Source: Bacteroidota bacterium
GTDB lineage: Bacteria; Bacteroidota; Bacteroidia; Cytophagales; Cyclobacteriaceae
DNA: 32,639 nt
Assembly (NCBI GenBank): GCA_027592755.1
Contig: JAQCLE010000034.1
Coordinates: 1-32,639, forward strand
Reading direction: 5' to 3'
The position numbers and the translations under genes were made by a program. Of this stretch, positions 1-9,406 are shown in pieces (the first letter of the stretch is position 1; every line of letters starts with the position of its first letter). Below the pieces are notes generated by a model. That model saw nothing but the letters and a program-made list of their open reading frames with translations, had not been told where the DNA came from and searched no databases.

Positions 1-1899
1 TTCGGGGCCGCCGTAACTTTTACGCAGACCACTCCCAAAGGAAATTGTATCGGTAATGAATTCGACTTCCTTTGGCTGATCGCTCAGGAAAGAATATTCT
101 TTACCAGGTCCCAATGAGTTGAAGTAGGATAATCGTAAACCACCATATACACTTAAAACAGGACTTATTTCATATTCGTTACCAACATAGAGGGCAGTCT
201 CTACACCATTTTCTTTGCCCAGGTCTAAAGTCTCTACAAGTGAATTGGGGCCCAGTGGACTCTTTTTACCTGGCGTCAGATTGTACCAGCTGGTGCTCAT
301 TCCAAACCGGATGCTGTTGCGGGTATTTGGAAAGTAATTGAAATCCGTTTTTACTGATGTTTGATTGACGTGGTAGTCAAGTTCAAAAGCATTTACAAGA
401 TTATAGTTGGTGGTTAGCTCGTAGCTATAATTTACGAAACTTGCTGATGTGACATTGTATATTTTATTGTTAAATGAATGTCTCCATTGAGCTGCCAGGC
501 TGCTATTGGAATATCGGTACAAAGAATCAGAATTAAGTTTAAAACTATCTCTGCTGTGGTAGCCGGAAAAAACGAGGCTATTTTTTGAATCCACCTGGAG
601 AGTCACTTTCGCAATAACATCCGAAAATGACGCCGTGCTGTTACGTAAATCAGGATCGTCCAATACGCCAAGAATCCAATCGGAGTAGGTGCTTCTAATT
701 CCAACGATAAATGAACTCGTATCTTTCTTAATAGGCCCTTCAATTGTAACCTTTGCGGTCACCGGACTTATACCGCCCTTAACTGAGAATTCCTTTTTGT
801 TTCCGTCTCGCAAAGCCACATCAAAGACAGAGGATATGCGTCCTCCATAATGGGCCTGAATACCACTTTTGTAAAGATTGGCACTCGAAATTACATCCGC
901 ATTAAAAGCTGAGAAAAAGCCAAAAAGATGGTTGGTATTATAAATCGGAACATCATTAATCAAAATGAGGTTTTGATCTGTACCACCACCTCTTACATTA
1001 AACCCTGTAGTTCCTTCACCAACGGATTGAACCCCGGGCAGCGTTAATGCTATTTTCATGATATCCGCTTCGCCAAGGACCGTAGGAATTTGCTTGATAT
1101 TCTGGATATTGAGTCTCGCTACCCCTGTTTGAATGTTGTCAACATTCTCTCTTTCACCGGATACAACAACTTCTTTTAGCGCAACGATATCCTCAATCAT
1201 TTCTACATCGAGATTTCCATCACTATAAAGCATAACCTGCCTTCTGGTGGTTTTCATGCCAATCGAATTAAAATGAAGCTCATGCCTGCCTTTGGGAAGC
1301 GTAAAAGAATAATAACCGAACTGGTCGGTAACGACTCCAATCACAGGTTCCCTGATTGAAATAGATGCCCCGATAATTGGCTCTCCAGTTGTGGCTTCTC
1401 TGAGGTAGCCTGCAATTGTGCCTTCATTACCGCGATACCTCAGGGAAATATTACCAATCTCATGGAGACGATTTTCAATGCTTTCTTTGGTATATGAAGT
1501 ATTGCGAAGTTGGTCAAGTATAGAATAGAAACTGGAAATGGTGTCAGTACTTACGGCCGTGCTTTCAAAAAAATATTTGGAGAGTTTATTCCTGATCTCC
1601 AATTCCTTTGTGACCACTATACTTTCTTCACCTTTTAGGAAAAAATGTAATCCTGTACTCTCAGTTACTGCCTGAAGGAAGAATTCTATCGAAGCATTGT
1701 TCAACGTGGCACTTACCGGAAGGAGATCCCATTCTGAAGAATAGAAAAATTTCAATCGGTACCTTTCTTCAATGTCTTTTACGACACTGTCAAATTGGGT
1801 GTTGGTGTAGTCACAGGAAATTTGAATAGTACCGGTCTGGGCGAACGAGACCTTCACAAAGCCAAGTAGAAAGAATTGAATTAGTAAAAATTTCCTCAT
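1..1899 (-). CDS. TonB-dependent outer-membrane receptor, 3' end outside the window
   Basis: Imports a ligand across the outer membrane using TonB energy; the substrate is unknown. Read on the minus strand from ATG at 1899, the open frame continues through base 1, so 633 residues of a longer protein are visible. In order: a signal peptide ending near SFAQ, a short STN (secretin/TonB) domain at about 22-80, a carboxypeptidase-like regulatory domain at about 155-235 containing TTGEPIIGASISI, a plug domain at about 265-370 with FNVRGGGTDQNLILINDVP, and the first beta-barrel strands. STN domains often occur in receptors that signal to sigma/anti-sigma pairs, but no such pair is visible here. It starts 9 bases after the stop of the upstream secreted protein, so the two are likely co-transcribed. 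Family assignment is firm; substrate and signalling role are not. Confidence 0.93.
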   Translation of the reverse strand, partial: MRKFLLIQFFLLGFVKVSFAQTGTIQISCDYTNTQFDSVVKDIEERYRLKFFYSSEWDLLPVSATLNNASIEFFLQAVTESTGLHFFLKGEESIVVTKELEIRNKLSKYFFESTAVSTDTISSFYSILDQLRNTSYTKESIENRLHEIGNISLRYRGNEGTIAGYLREATTGEPIIGASISIREPVIGVVTDQFGYYSFTLPKGRHELHFNSIGMKTTRRQVMLYSDGNLDVEMIEDIVALKEVVVSGERENVDNIQTGVARLNIQNIKQIPTVLGEADIMKIALTLPGVQSVGEGTTGFNVRGGGTDQNLILINDVPIYNTNHLFGFFSAFNADVISSANLYKSGIQAHYGGRISSVFDVALRDGNKKEFSVKGGISPVTAKVTIEGPIKKDTSSFIVGIRSTYSDWILGVLDDPDLRNSTASFSDVIAKVTLQVDSKNSLVFSGYHSRDSFKLNSDSLYRYSNSSLAAQWRHSFNNKIYNVTSASFVNYSYELTTNYNLVNAFELDYHVNQTSVKTDFNYFPNTRNSIRFGMSTSWYNLTPGKKSPLGPNSLVETLDLGKENGVETALYVGNEYEISPVLSVYGGLRLSYFNSLGPGKEYSFLSDQPKEVEFITDTISFGSGLRKSYGGPE

Positions 1900-1908
1900 C
1901 AAACCAGC

Positions 1909-2658
1909 TTACAATTCGTCAAAGTATTTCAAAACCCGGCCTAAAGAAGTTTCAAGCATTGCATTGTTGAACCTTAAGTGGTTAGATTTAATGTACATTT
2001 TCACATTTTTATCATTGTTCAGCGCATTCATTAAATCTTTCTTATTCCCAATTTTATAAACCTCATTTTCCAATAAAAGATAGATCTTATCAATTGAGTT
2101 GAACTTGTTGTAGTACTTACTAAGTTCGCTATTACTGGTCTTTTCTTTGATCCTTTTGATTAGCAATTTAGACCGAATACCGCTGTGAAATTCCTGGTAA
2201 ATTCCATGTGGTAGGAGTTCATCTTTGTAGTTAATGAATTTCAACCCTTCAAATGATAGCCAGGCTATTTTATCGTTATCGATACTTATATTTTCGGTGG
2301 TTGTTCCTGAATCGAATAATGTAATGATTAACTGTTCATAGACATCATATTGTAAAGGGATCTTTTCAAAAAGAACACCATCGTATTCTAAGGTCCCTTC
2401 TACGAAATAATCTCCAATAAGAAATTGACTGCCTTCTATGCCAGTATAGCGAAGGTTGTAGACTTTACCTGTTATAAAGTCAGCTACTTTAAGGTCCTGA
2501 TAAGTCTTCCGAACTTTGTTTTCACCCGCCGTTGTGATTTCTTCCTGACGATGTGCTGAAAGCTGGCCATGAGACACCGAAACCATTAAGCAACTTGTGT
2601 AAATAAAAATTGAGGCTTGAACACACTTCAGCTTAATTGGGGTTCGATCTTTGGACAT
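1909..2658 (-). CDS. secreted protein of unknown function upstream of the TonB receptor
   Basis: I do not recognise a named family. The frame is open from an ATG at 2709, but I prefer the ATG at 2658 (249 aa), because it places a normal signal peptide at the N-terminus: a basic start (MSKDRTPIKLK), a hydrophobic stretch (ASIFIYTSCLMVSVSHG), and likely cleavage before QLSA. An A-rich run (aaaaaga) lies just before it, as is usual for weak Bacteroidota ribosome sites. The mature protein is mixed alpha/beta without Cys pairs or repeats. Similar small exported proteins often precede SusC/FecA-like receptors in Bacteroidota, so a periplasmic partner of the receptor is plausible but unproven. Confidence 0.75.
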   Translation of the reverse strand: MSKDRTPIKLKCVQASIFIYTSCLMVSVSHGQLSAHRQEEITTAGENKVRKTYQDLKVADFITGKVYNLRYTGIEGSQFLIGDYFVEGTLEYDGVLFEKIPLQYDVYEQLIITLFDSGTTTENISIDNDKIAWLSFEGLKFINYKDELLPHGIYQEFHSGIRSKLLIKRIKEKTSNSELSKYYNKFNSIDKIYLLLENEVYKIGNKKDLMNALNNDKNVKMYIKSNHLRFNNAMLETSLGRVLKYFDEL

Positions 2659-2867
2659 TCTTTTTATAATTGAATGGGGAATCAGTTTAATAACAAAGTA
2701 AGCAAACACTTAACCCCTAATGTTAATTAATTATCTTCTAAGGTAGATCTCTTGCAAAACATCATGAACCATTAATTTTGACTAAGATTCGGCTTCACCT
2801 TAATTAAAGGTAAAAATAGCAGAGCTTCATGAAGTAGATGACTTTACTGGCACTGAACTTCCCGAAC

Positions 2868-2885
2868 AATTCAAACTTTTGAATT
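2868..2885. promoter_or_regulatory. palindrome upstream of addA, candidate operator
   Basis: AATTCAAA-CT-TTTGAATT is a perfect inverted repeat with 8-base arms and a 2-base centre. It ends 48 bases before the addA start and just upstream of the putative -33 TTG. The position suits a repressor or activator site for the repair operon. No regulator is identified. AT-rich palindromes of this length can arise by chance. Confidence 0.35.
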
Positions 2886-2896
2886 CTGCCAGCTCT

Positions 2897-2930
2897 TTGC
2901 TTACTTCAATGCTCCTTTGTTTTATCTTTC
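2897..2930 (+). promoter_or_regulatory. putative Bacteroidota-type promoter of addAB
   Basis: TTG at 2897-2899 is followed after 23 bases by TATCTTTC at 2923-2930, one base off the phylum consensus TAnnTTTG. The element ends 3 bases before the addA ATG at 2934, so a transcript from it would be leaderless or nearly so. The spacer is at the long end of the accepted range. Confidence 0.4.
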
Positions 2931-2933
2931 CGA

Positions 2934-5900
2934 ATGCCTGAAAAACCCTTAGTCATTTATCGCTCGTCCGCAGGTTCAGGCAAGACCTATACACTGACAA
3001 AAGAGTACCTCAAACTGGCTTTTAAACATCCGGACTACTTCAAGCATATCCTGGCGGTCACCTTCACCAATAAGGCTACCAGGGAAATGAAAAACCGAAT
3101 TATTTCCGTTCTGAAGAATATAATACAGGGTGGCCATGAGTTGGAGACCGAACTAAAGGAATCCACAGGGCTAAATGACATACAGCTCAAGGTCCGTTCA
3201 AAGGAAATCCTGGTTAATATTCTTCATAATTACTCCTACTTCTCAGTATCCACTATTGACAGTTTCTTTCAGCGGGTTATAAGAGCGTTTGCCAGGGAAA
3301 TGGGCTTACAGGGTGGTTTCAGAATTGAGTTGGATGAGGAGCAGGTGATGACTGAGGTTATTGACAAAGTGTTGCTCGAAGTAGGGCAGAATGAAAACCT
3401 CACCAAGTGGCTTATCAAATTTGCTGAAACACGTGTTGATGATGGTAAAGCCTGGGATACGCGTCGTGAGATTGGGAATCTTGCTAAAGAGATTTTCAAA
3501 GAACAATTCAAAACATTTGAAAGTGATGTTTTAACCATAGCAAAAGACGAAAAATTTATCCCCGGATTTCTGGAAGAGCTTCGCCAGGTGAAGAGTCGTT
3601 TCGAAGATAAGCTGAGGAAGATTGGCAGTGATGCTATGGTGATCATAAGAAAACATCAATTGGATGTTACAGACTTTGCCTACAAAGAAGGAGGGCCTGC
3701 CGGATACCTGGAAAAGCTTGTCGGCGGTCAATTTAATGCTCCGGGTATACGGATTGAGACAAGTGCATTGGATCTTAATTCATGGTCCTCGAAAACGAAT
3801 CCTCTTCGGGCGAGAGTAATAGCCGCAGCTCAGGATGGATTGGTTCAATTACTGGCAGAAGCAGTGCTTCATTACAAGGAGCATCAGATGGAGTATGAGT
3901 CGGCTTCAGAAGTATTGCGCTATTTATACACATTTGGGATTCTTACTGATCTTACAGCAAAGCTTCAGGAATACCGGGATGAAAATGAAGTGATGCTCAT
4001 CTCCGATGCTGCAGTGTTTTTAAAGCAAATCATTGCTGACACTGATGCACCGTTCATCTATGAAAAAGTAGGCTCCCGATATCATCATTACCTCATTGAT
4101 GAGTTCCAGGACACTTCCGGGTTTCAATGGGACAATTTTAGACCGTTGATTGAAAACAGTCTCGCTGAAAATAATTTCAATTTAGTAGTAGGGGATGTTA
4201 AGCAATCAATCTATCGGTGGCGAGGTGGTGATCTGGAACTCTTACTATCAGGAATTGAGAATGATATTGGCGCTGAAAGGACGGACCATCAGGACCTTAC
4301 TCAAAATTGGAGAAGCCGCCAGAATATTGTTGATTTTAACAACTCCTTGTTTCGATTTGCGAGGGAATTATTTACAAAGCAAGCGAATGACAAAATCGCA
4401 GAAGTTATTGATGAAGAGGCAAGGGAGGCGCTTTACAAAAAGAGTCAAATCATAGAAAAAGGATATGCTGAAGTAATCCAGGAATGTGCCAGAAATTATG
4501 GCGAAGATGAGAGTGGCCTTGTTCGTTTTCGATTCTTCCCATGGAGTGACATGAATGATGTTGACTGGAAAGACAATGCTTTGCTGCAGATTCCAGGAAT
4601 GGTAGAAGAACTCCAGGATCAGCGGTATGATCTTAAGGACATTGCGATTCTCGTTCGCACCAGGACCGAAGGACGAGTTGTAGTCGATCACCTACTCAAC
4701 TACCAATCATCGCAAACTAAAACCAACTACCGGTATGATGTGATCTCTTCAGAATCCCTTTACCTGGAAAACTCTTCGGTAACACGTTTTCTTATTGCCA
4801 CATTGAATTATATCTATAAGACAGACGACTTTATCCAACGGGTACACATGGCTTATGAATACCACCGTTACATCCATCGCCAGAATAAAACCTTAAACGC
4901 TCTTTTCGCAATTTCTTCTGATAAAGCCAGGGAAAGTGAATTTATTGAGCTCTTTCCTTATGAATTCTTTGCCCATATTCCGCAATTAAGGAAACTGCCG
5001 GTTTATCAATTAATGGAGAATCTAATCCGAATCTTCGGGCTTGATCATTTTGAAGAGGAGCGGGCTTATTTACAGGGATTCCTTGATGCGGTACTTGATT
5101 TCACCAAGACGGAAAACGATGACATACTCTCGTTCCTTTCATGGTGGGAATTGCTGGGTAAGGAGCGAACGGTGATGGTTTCAGAAGATCAGGATGCCAT
5201 TCGCGTTATGACAATTCACATGGCCAAGGGTTTACAATTCAAGGCGGTGTTGGTGCCATTTTGCGATTGGGGAATGGACAATCTGCAAGGATGGGATAGC
5301 GTCCTGTGGAGTCACAACCACAAGGGAAAACCTTTTGAGAGTGTACCCTATCTACCGTTGAATTACACAAGCAAGCTGAAATCCACCTTGTTTTTCAAGG
5401 ATTATTATGAGGAGTTGATAAAATCTTATTTAGATAATTTGAACATACTTTATGTGGCCTTTACAAGAGCTGAAGAAGTTATCATGGGATGCTGCTTGCA
5501 ACACAAAAGCAAGGGTGAGGTTCGTGGTGCTTCTGCCGTTGTTGGTGAATACCTGAGATCGGAATATAAACTAGAAGCTATCGAAGCTCACATTAAGAAT
5601 GATTATGAGGAGATCACTCTTGGTAATTTTCCATCCGTTGGAATTGAAGAACTGGAAAAAGACCCGATTGAAGCAGTAACAATGGATCATTTCCCGAGTT
5701 ATCCCTGGTCGGACAGGCTCACCATCAAAAGAGAATTGGCTGAAATTTCTGTTACCAAAGAGGTGAATGTGATTGAGCCTATTGTGTTGGTGGAGATTAT
5801 CAAAAGCACCGAATCTATGGCGACATTGAATTCCACTTTATCTGATAAAATAAATCGAGGAATAGCACATGAAAATGAAAGGGGAGATCTACAGCAGGCC

Positions 5901-6191
5901 CTTAATGAAATTTTGAAGAATGAAGAGGTAGCATTCTGGTTCAATCCTAAATATCAGGTTGCATTGGAGGCCCTGATTTTAATGCCGGATAGTAATGAAG
6001 TTTTGATAGATCGTATTGTTTATTCAGATAAGACCATCAAATTGATCCAGTTTGTTACCACTGAACCATCCGAAGATGCCAAAAGGAACTTGAAAGTGGC
6101 TCAGGAGCATTTCAAGCTTTCCGGAAAATCAGTTCATTCTTACTTCTTCATTGTTGGATTAAACAAAGTAGAGGAGGTGCAGATTGGATAG
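2934..6191 (+). CDS. addA: AddA-type UvrD/RecB-family helicase with degenerate nuclease domain
   Basis: Superfamily 1 helicase subunit of the AddAB (RecBCD-like) double-strand-break repair complex, 1085 aa. Visible motifs: Walker A SSAGSGKTYTLT at about 11-22, Walker B DEFQDT at 389-394, motif III VVGDVKQSIYRWRGGD, motif IV QNWRSRQNIVDFN, motif V IRVMTIHMAKGLQFKAV and motif VI LYVAFTRAEE near 840-849. The C-terminus keeps the outline of a RecB-type nuclease domain (RGIAHENER, then LIDRIV with D1026). The usual D-Y-K is replaced by Q1039-F-V1041, so the AddA nuclease is probably inactive. ATG at 2934 is the only good start, as no upstream in-frame start exists. The addB frame overlaps the last 8 bases, so the two are translationally coupled. 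Confidence 0.92.
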   Translation: MPEKPLVIYRSSAGSGKTYTLTKEYLKLAFKHPDYFKHILAVTFTNKATREMKNRIISVLKNIIQGGHELETELKESTGLNDIQLKVRSKEILVNILHNYSYFSVSTIDSFFQRVIRAFAREMGLQGGFRIELDEEQVMTEVIDKVLLEVGQNENLTKWLIKFAETRVDDGKAWDTRREIGNLAKEIFKEQFKTFESDVLTIAKDEKFIPGFLEELRQVKSRFEDKLRKIGSDAMVIIRKHQLDVTDFAYKEGGPAGYLEKLVGGQFNAPGIRIETSALDLNSWSSKTNPLRARVIAAAQDGLVQLLAEAVLHYKEHQMEYESASEVLRYLYTFGILTDLTAKLQEYRDENEVMLISDAAVFLKQIIADTDAPFIYEKVGSRYHHYLIDEFQDTSGFQWDNFRPLIENSLAENNFNLVVGDVKQSIYRWRGGDLELLLSGIENDIGAERTDHQDLTQNWRSRQNIVDFNNSLFRFARELFTKQANDKIAEVIDEEAREALYKKSQIIEKGYAEVIQECARNYGEDESGLVRFRFFPWSDMNDVDWKDNALLQIPGMVEELQDQRYDLKDIAILVRTRTEGRVVVDHLLNYQSSQTKTNYRYDVISSESLYLENSSVTRFLIATLNYIYKTDDFIQRVHMAYEYHRYIHRQNKTLNALFAISSDKARESEFIELFPYEFFAHIPQLRKLPVYQLMENLIRIFGLDHFEEERAYLQGFLDAVLDFTKTENDDILSFLSWWELLGKERTVMVSEDQDAIRVMTIHMAKGLQFKAVLVPFCDWGMDNLQGWDSVLWSHNHKGKPFESVPYLPLNYTSKLKSTLFFKDYYEELIKSYLDNLNILYVAFTRAEEVIMGCCLQHKSKGEVRGASAVVGEYLRSEYKLEAIEAHIKNDYEEITLGNFPSVGIEELEKDPIEAVTMDHFPSYPWSDRLTIKRELAEISVTKEVNVIEPIVLVEIIKSTESMATLNSTLSDKINRGIAHENERGDLQQALNEILKNEEVAFWFNPKYQVALEALILMPDSNEVLIDRIVYSDKTIKLIQFVTTEPSEDAKRNLKVAQEHFKLSGKSVHSYFFIVGLNKVEEVQIG

Positions 6192-9045
6192 CAACGCTAC
6201 CTTCCTGCAAGACCTTATCATTACTCTTGAAAAGGGAAAAATAGAGTGGTCTGAAACTACTCTGGTATTTCCAAACAAAAGGGCAGGACTTTTTTTTAGG
6301 AAATATCTGTCAAGACATGTCCAGGGATCTTTGCTATCACCACAAGTCTACAGTCTCGAGGAGTTTGTTCTTTCATTTTCTGATTCCATTCAGGCAGATC
6401 AACTGAGCCTGATTTTCGACCTTTTCGAGGTATATAAAAAAATGAACCCCCACGCTGAAAGCTTTGACCGCTTCCATTATTGGGGGGAAATGCTCCTTCG
6501 GGATTTTGAGGACATTGACCAACACCTCGTCGAACCACGTCAGATTTTCCGAGGAGTTAAGGATCAAAAGGAGCTTGAAGAGAATTTCAGGTTCCTTGAT
6601 CCTCAGCACCTGAAAGTTATCCAATCATTTTGGGCCAGTTTTTTACCCAAAGCATCAAGCCAGCAAGTTCAGTTTTTAAAGCTGTGGGAAGTGCTTTACC
6701 AGATCTATGAGCAATTCCTAGAAAAGCTTAAGTCAAGAAATGAAGGCTATAAAGGCATGCTTTATCGTGAGGTATTGACATTCCTAGATTTAAAAGTGAA
6801 GTCATGGCAAAAAGGGCAATTGGTATTTGCAGGGTTTAACGCCCTAACAAAAGTTGAAGAAGAGATCATCAGGTACTTTGAAAAGGAATCGAACGCCCAG
6901 ATCTTCTGGGATTACGACGACTATTATCTCAATGATGAAAAGCAGGAGGCAGGTGATTTCCTGAGGAAATACAGGGATGATAAAGTTCTCGGGAAGTCTT
7001 TCGGTAAGATGGCATCTCAATTTTTAACTGGAGAACAAAAAGAAGTTTCAGCAATTGGGGTTCCGTTAAAAATTGGTCAGGCCAAAGTCACTGGTAAATT
7101 ATTAACTGAAGAAGCTGGTCTGAATGATGAAAAAACTGTTATTGTATTGGCTGATGAAGGATTGTTGTTCCCAGTTTTGAACAGTATTCCACCTTCTGTT
7201 TCCAGTATCAATGTTACAATGGGCTTTCCCCTAAAGAATACTCCACTTTTCAGCCTATTGCAGAGCCTTCTTGAACTCCAGCAGAATGTCAAACAATCTT
7301 CAAACGGAACCTACTTCTATTACAGGCATGTATTGGCCTTGCTACGGCATCCTTACATTTTTGAGGATTTTGGTGAAGAATCCACGAGAATTGGTGACCT
7401 CATTGAAAAGTATAACAAGGTCTATGTTGGGGCCCAGTGGCTGAATAATTTCAATCCTTTTTTTGGGGAAATTTTCAAAAAAATAGATGAAGATAGCTTA
7501 TCGACCTATATAGAAGATTTGCTTCTTAAAGTGATCAAAAAAGAAGATGGCAACCTTGAAAATGAATACATCCATCACTTTTTAAAACAGTTGCGTCGAT
7601 TGAGTGATCTTGTATCTTCCCGAAAAATCAAGCTTGAAATGGACGTTTTTCTTAAACTATTCCGGCAGATAATTCAGTCCATCAGACTCCCTTTTTCGGG
7701 TGAGCCGCTCAGGGGACTTCAGATAATGGGAATACTGGAGACGCGGAATCTCGACTTTGAAAATGTGATAGTCTTATCAATGAACGAAGGCTCCTGGCCT
7801 GCGGAGAATAGGGCATCATCATTTATTCCATTCAATATCAGGAAAGCGTTCGAATTACCAACTTTTGATCAGCAGGAATCCATTTATGCCTACCTGTTTT
7901 ATCGATTGATGCAGCGTTCAAAAAGGGTATGGTTTCTTTATAACACCGAAGAGGATTTTAACATGAATGGTGAGATTAGTCGCTTCGTTCGCCAACTTGA
8001 ATTGGAATCTGGTTTTAAGGTGAAACACAAGTTGCAAACCATTCCTGTTCATGTTTGTCCCCCTGAGGCAATCACTGTTAAGAAGGATAGCCAGGTTCTT
8101 GAAGTGTTGAAATCGTTCACCACTGCCATTCCTGAGCCTAAAAGATTGACGCCATCAGCCTTAAGTATTTACCTCGATTGTCGCTTAAAATTCTATTTCC
8201 GGTATATCGCCAAACTCTATGAGCCCGAGGAAGTAAAGGAGGAGATCGATCCCGGCTCTTTCGGCAATATCCTTCACCTGACAATGGAATTGCTCTATGG
8301 AAATTTCACCGAAGAAAAGGGTCATAACCATGTTGGCAAAGAAGATATTGCTGAACTGCGAAAGCAGCTACCTGAGATAGTGGAGCATGCTTTCAGGAAA
8401 CACTATGGTCTTGTTTCGGAACAGGATTTTAAATTTGAAGGGCGTAACCTGATTGCCCGGGCCATCATTCTGAAGTTTGCCAATGCCATCCTAGATAAGG
8501 ATAATGCTTACGCATCATTTGATGTAATCGGCCTTGAAGCAGGAGAAAGGGAAGGGTTTTCATTTGAGTTACCTATAGATTTAACAACACAAGTAGCTCT
8601 AAAGGGGATCATCGATAGAATTGATCTGAAAGACGGAATTGTAAGAGTAATAGACTACAAAACAGGTAAGGATGAAAAGAATGGCGAGGACATACCTTCC
8701 TTATTTGATCGTGATGATAAGAAACGAAATAAAGCAGCAATGCAGGTGCTGTATTATGCCTTTATGTTCCATAAAAGGTATCCTGAAATGGATTACCCCA
8801 TCGTGCCTGGTATTTTTAACAGCCGTGAACTCTTTGCGGATGAATTTGACGTGAAAATTAAAATGCTGGCTGATAATGGGCGCTATGCTCAGATCTGGGA
8901 TGCAAGACCACTTTTGGCGGAATTTGAGAGCGGGTTGACTGATTTACTGAGTGAGATATTTAATCCAGCCATTGATTTTGATCAGACTGAAGATGTTAAG
9001 AAATGTCGTTGGTGTCCCTACAAGGGGATTTGCCATCGGGGGTAG
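6184..9045 (+). CDS. addB: AddB-type PD-(D/E)XK nuclease subunit
   Basis: Partner of AddA in double-strand-break end processing, 953 aa. The N-terminal half is helicase-like (TLVFPNKRAGLFFRKYL) but I see no intact Walker A, as in other Bacteroidota AddB-like proteins. The C-terminal RecB-type nuclease is intact: GNILHLTMELL, IIDRID with D811, VIDYKTG with D824 and K826, then MQVLYYAF. Four cysteines fit the AddB iron-sulfur cluster: C666 in LDCRLKF and C941, C944, C950 in the last 13 residues. Translation most likely begins at TTG 6184, because GAGGAGG at 6171-6177 lies 6 bases upstream, a strong ribosome site for this phylum. It overlaps addA by 8 bases. Confidence 0.92.
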   Translation: MDSNATFLQDLIITLEKGKIEWSETTLVFPNKRAGLFFRKYLSRHVQGSLLSPQVYSLEEFVLSFSDSIQADQLSLIFDLFEVYKKMNPHAESFDRFHYWGEMLLRDFEDIDQHLVEPRQIFRGVKDQKELEENFRFLDPQHLKVIQSFWASFLPKASSQQVQFLKLWEVLYQIYEQFLEKLKSRNEGYKGMLYREVLTFLDLKVKSWQKGQLVFAGFNALTKVEEEIIRYFEKESNAQIFWDYDDYYLNDEKQEAGDFLRKYRDDKVLGKSFGKMASQFLTGEQKEVSAIGVPLKIGQAKVTGKLLTEEAGLNDEKTVIVLADEGLLFPVLNSIPPSVSSINVTMGFPLKNTPLFSLLQSLLELQQNVKQSSNGTYFYYRHVLALLRHPYIFEDFGEESTRIGDLIEKYNKVYVGAQWLNNFNPFFGEIFKKIDEDSLSTYIEDLLLKVIKKEDGNLENEYIHHFLKQLRRLSDLVSSRKIKLEMDVFLKLFRQIIQSIRLPFSGEPLRGLQIMGILETRNLDFENVIVLSMNEGSWPAENRASSFIPFNIRKAFELPTFDQQESIYAYLFYRLMQRSKRVWFLYNTEEDFNMNGEISRFVRQLELESGFKVKHKLQTIPVHVCPPEAITVKKDSQVLEVLKSFTTAIPEPKRLTPSALSIYLDCRLKFYFRYIAKLYEPEEVKEEIDPGSFGNILHLTMELLYGNFTEEKGHNHVGKEDIAELRKQLPEIVEHAFRKHYGLVSEQDFKFEGRNLIARAIILKFANAILDKDNAYASFDVIGLEAGEREGFSFELPIDLTTQVALKGIIDRIDLKDGIVRVIDYKTGKDEKNGEDIPSLFDRDDKKRNKAAMQVLYYAFMFHKRYPEMDYPIVPGIFNSRELFADEFDVKIKMLADNGRYAQIWDARPLLAEFESGLTDLLSEIFNPAIDFDQTEDVKKCRWCPYKGICHRG

Positions 9046-9099
9046 ATTTCGATATGATCATGTTGCCCGCAAAGGGTGACCAGAATGCATGTCGAGGCC

Positions 9100-9217
9100 G
9101 TCTCAAAAGCCCAAAAGTGGCGTCATTTCGAAGAATTGAGAAATCTTACAAATTGAATATCAATGCTTTATAATCAGGAGATTTCTCCCTATCGATCGAA
9201 ATGACGGCTTTTGAGAC
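9100..9217. repeat. intergenic inverted repeat of Bacteroidota REP/MITE-like type
   Basis: Three pairs of arms nest around one centre: gtctcaaaagcc (9100-9111) with ggcttttgagac (9206-9217), cgtcatttcga (9121-9131) with tcgaaatgacg (9196-9206), and gagaaatct (9138-9146) with agatttctc (9179-9187). The transcript could fold into a long interrupted hairpin just after addB. From general knowledge, the gtcatttcga/gagaaatct pair is frequent between genes in this phylum. It may act as a bidirectional terminator or mRNA stabiliser; no transposase is present. Confidence 0.75.
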
Positions 9218-9238
9218 TGTTCTCCTGAATTTAACTAG

Positions 9239-9334
9239 GAGATATCTCAAGTAGCCACTAAGGTCCACCTTAGTGACATTCCCTCGAGTCGCTTGGGTCC
9301 AACCCTGCCCTTAGAGTTCCGAAGGGCTCTAAGG
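9239..9334. repeat. cluster of small hairpins between addB and the antitoxin
   Basis: Three further palindromes follow the large repeat: gagatatctc (9239-9248); cactaagg-tcca-ccttagtg (9256-9275), a perfect 8-bp stem with a 4-base loop; and ccttagag...ctctaagg (9309-9334), an 8-bp stem with a 10-base loop. Within the last one, ccctt (9308-9312) can instead pair with aaggg (9322-9326), so two folds exclude each other. No open frame of note lies in 9046-9406. The cluster may be the remains of a mobile repeat or structured RNA. Confidence 0.5.
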
Positions 9335-9372
9335 ACTTCTAATAAGATAGCTCATTCGAGGACATAGGCATG

Positions 9373-9402
9373 TTGACTTTTTTCCGGGTTTGCTTATCTT
9401 TG
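9373..9402 (+). promoter_or_regulatory. Bacteroidota-type promoter of the toxin-antitoxin operon
   Basis: TTG at 9373-9375, a 19-base spacer, and TATCTTTG at 9395-9402 match the TTG-N19-TAnnTTTG consensus exactly. The element ends 4 bases before the antitoxin ATG at 9407. Transcription would begin at or very near the start codon, giving a leaderless message. Confidence 0.7.
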
Positions 9403-9406
9403 TATC

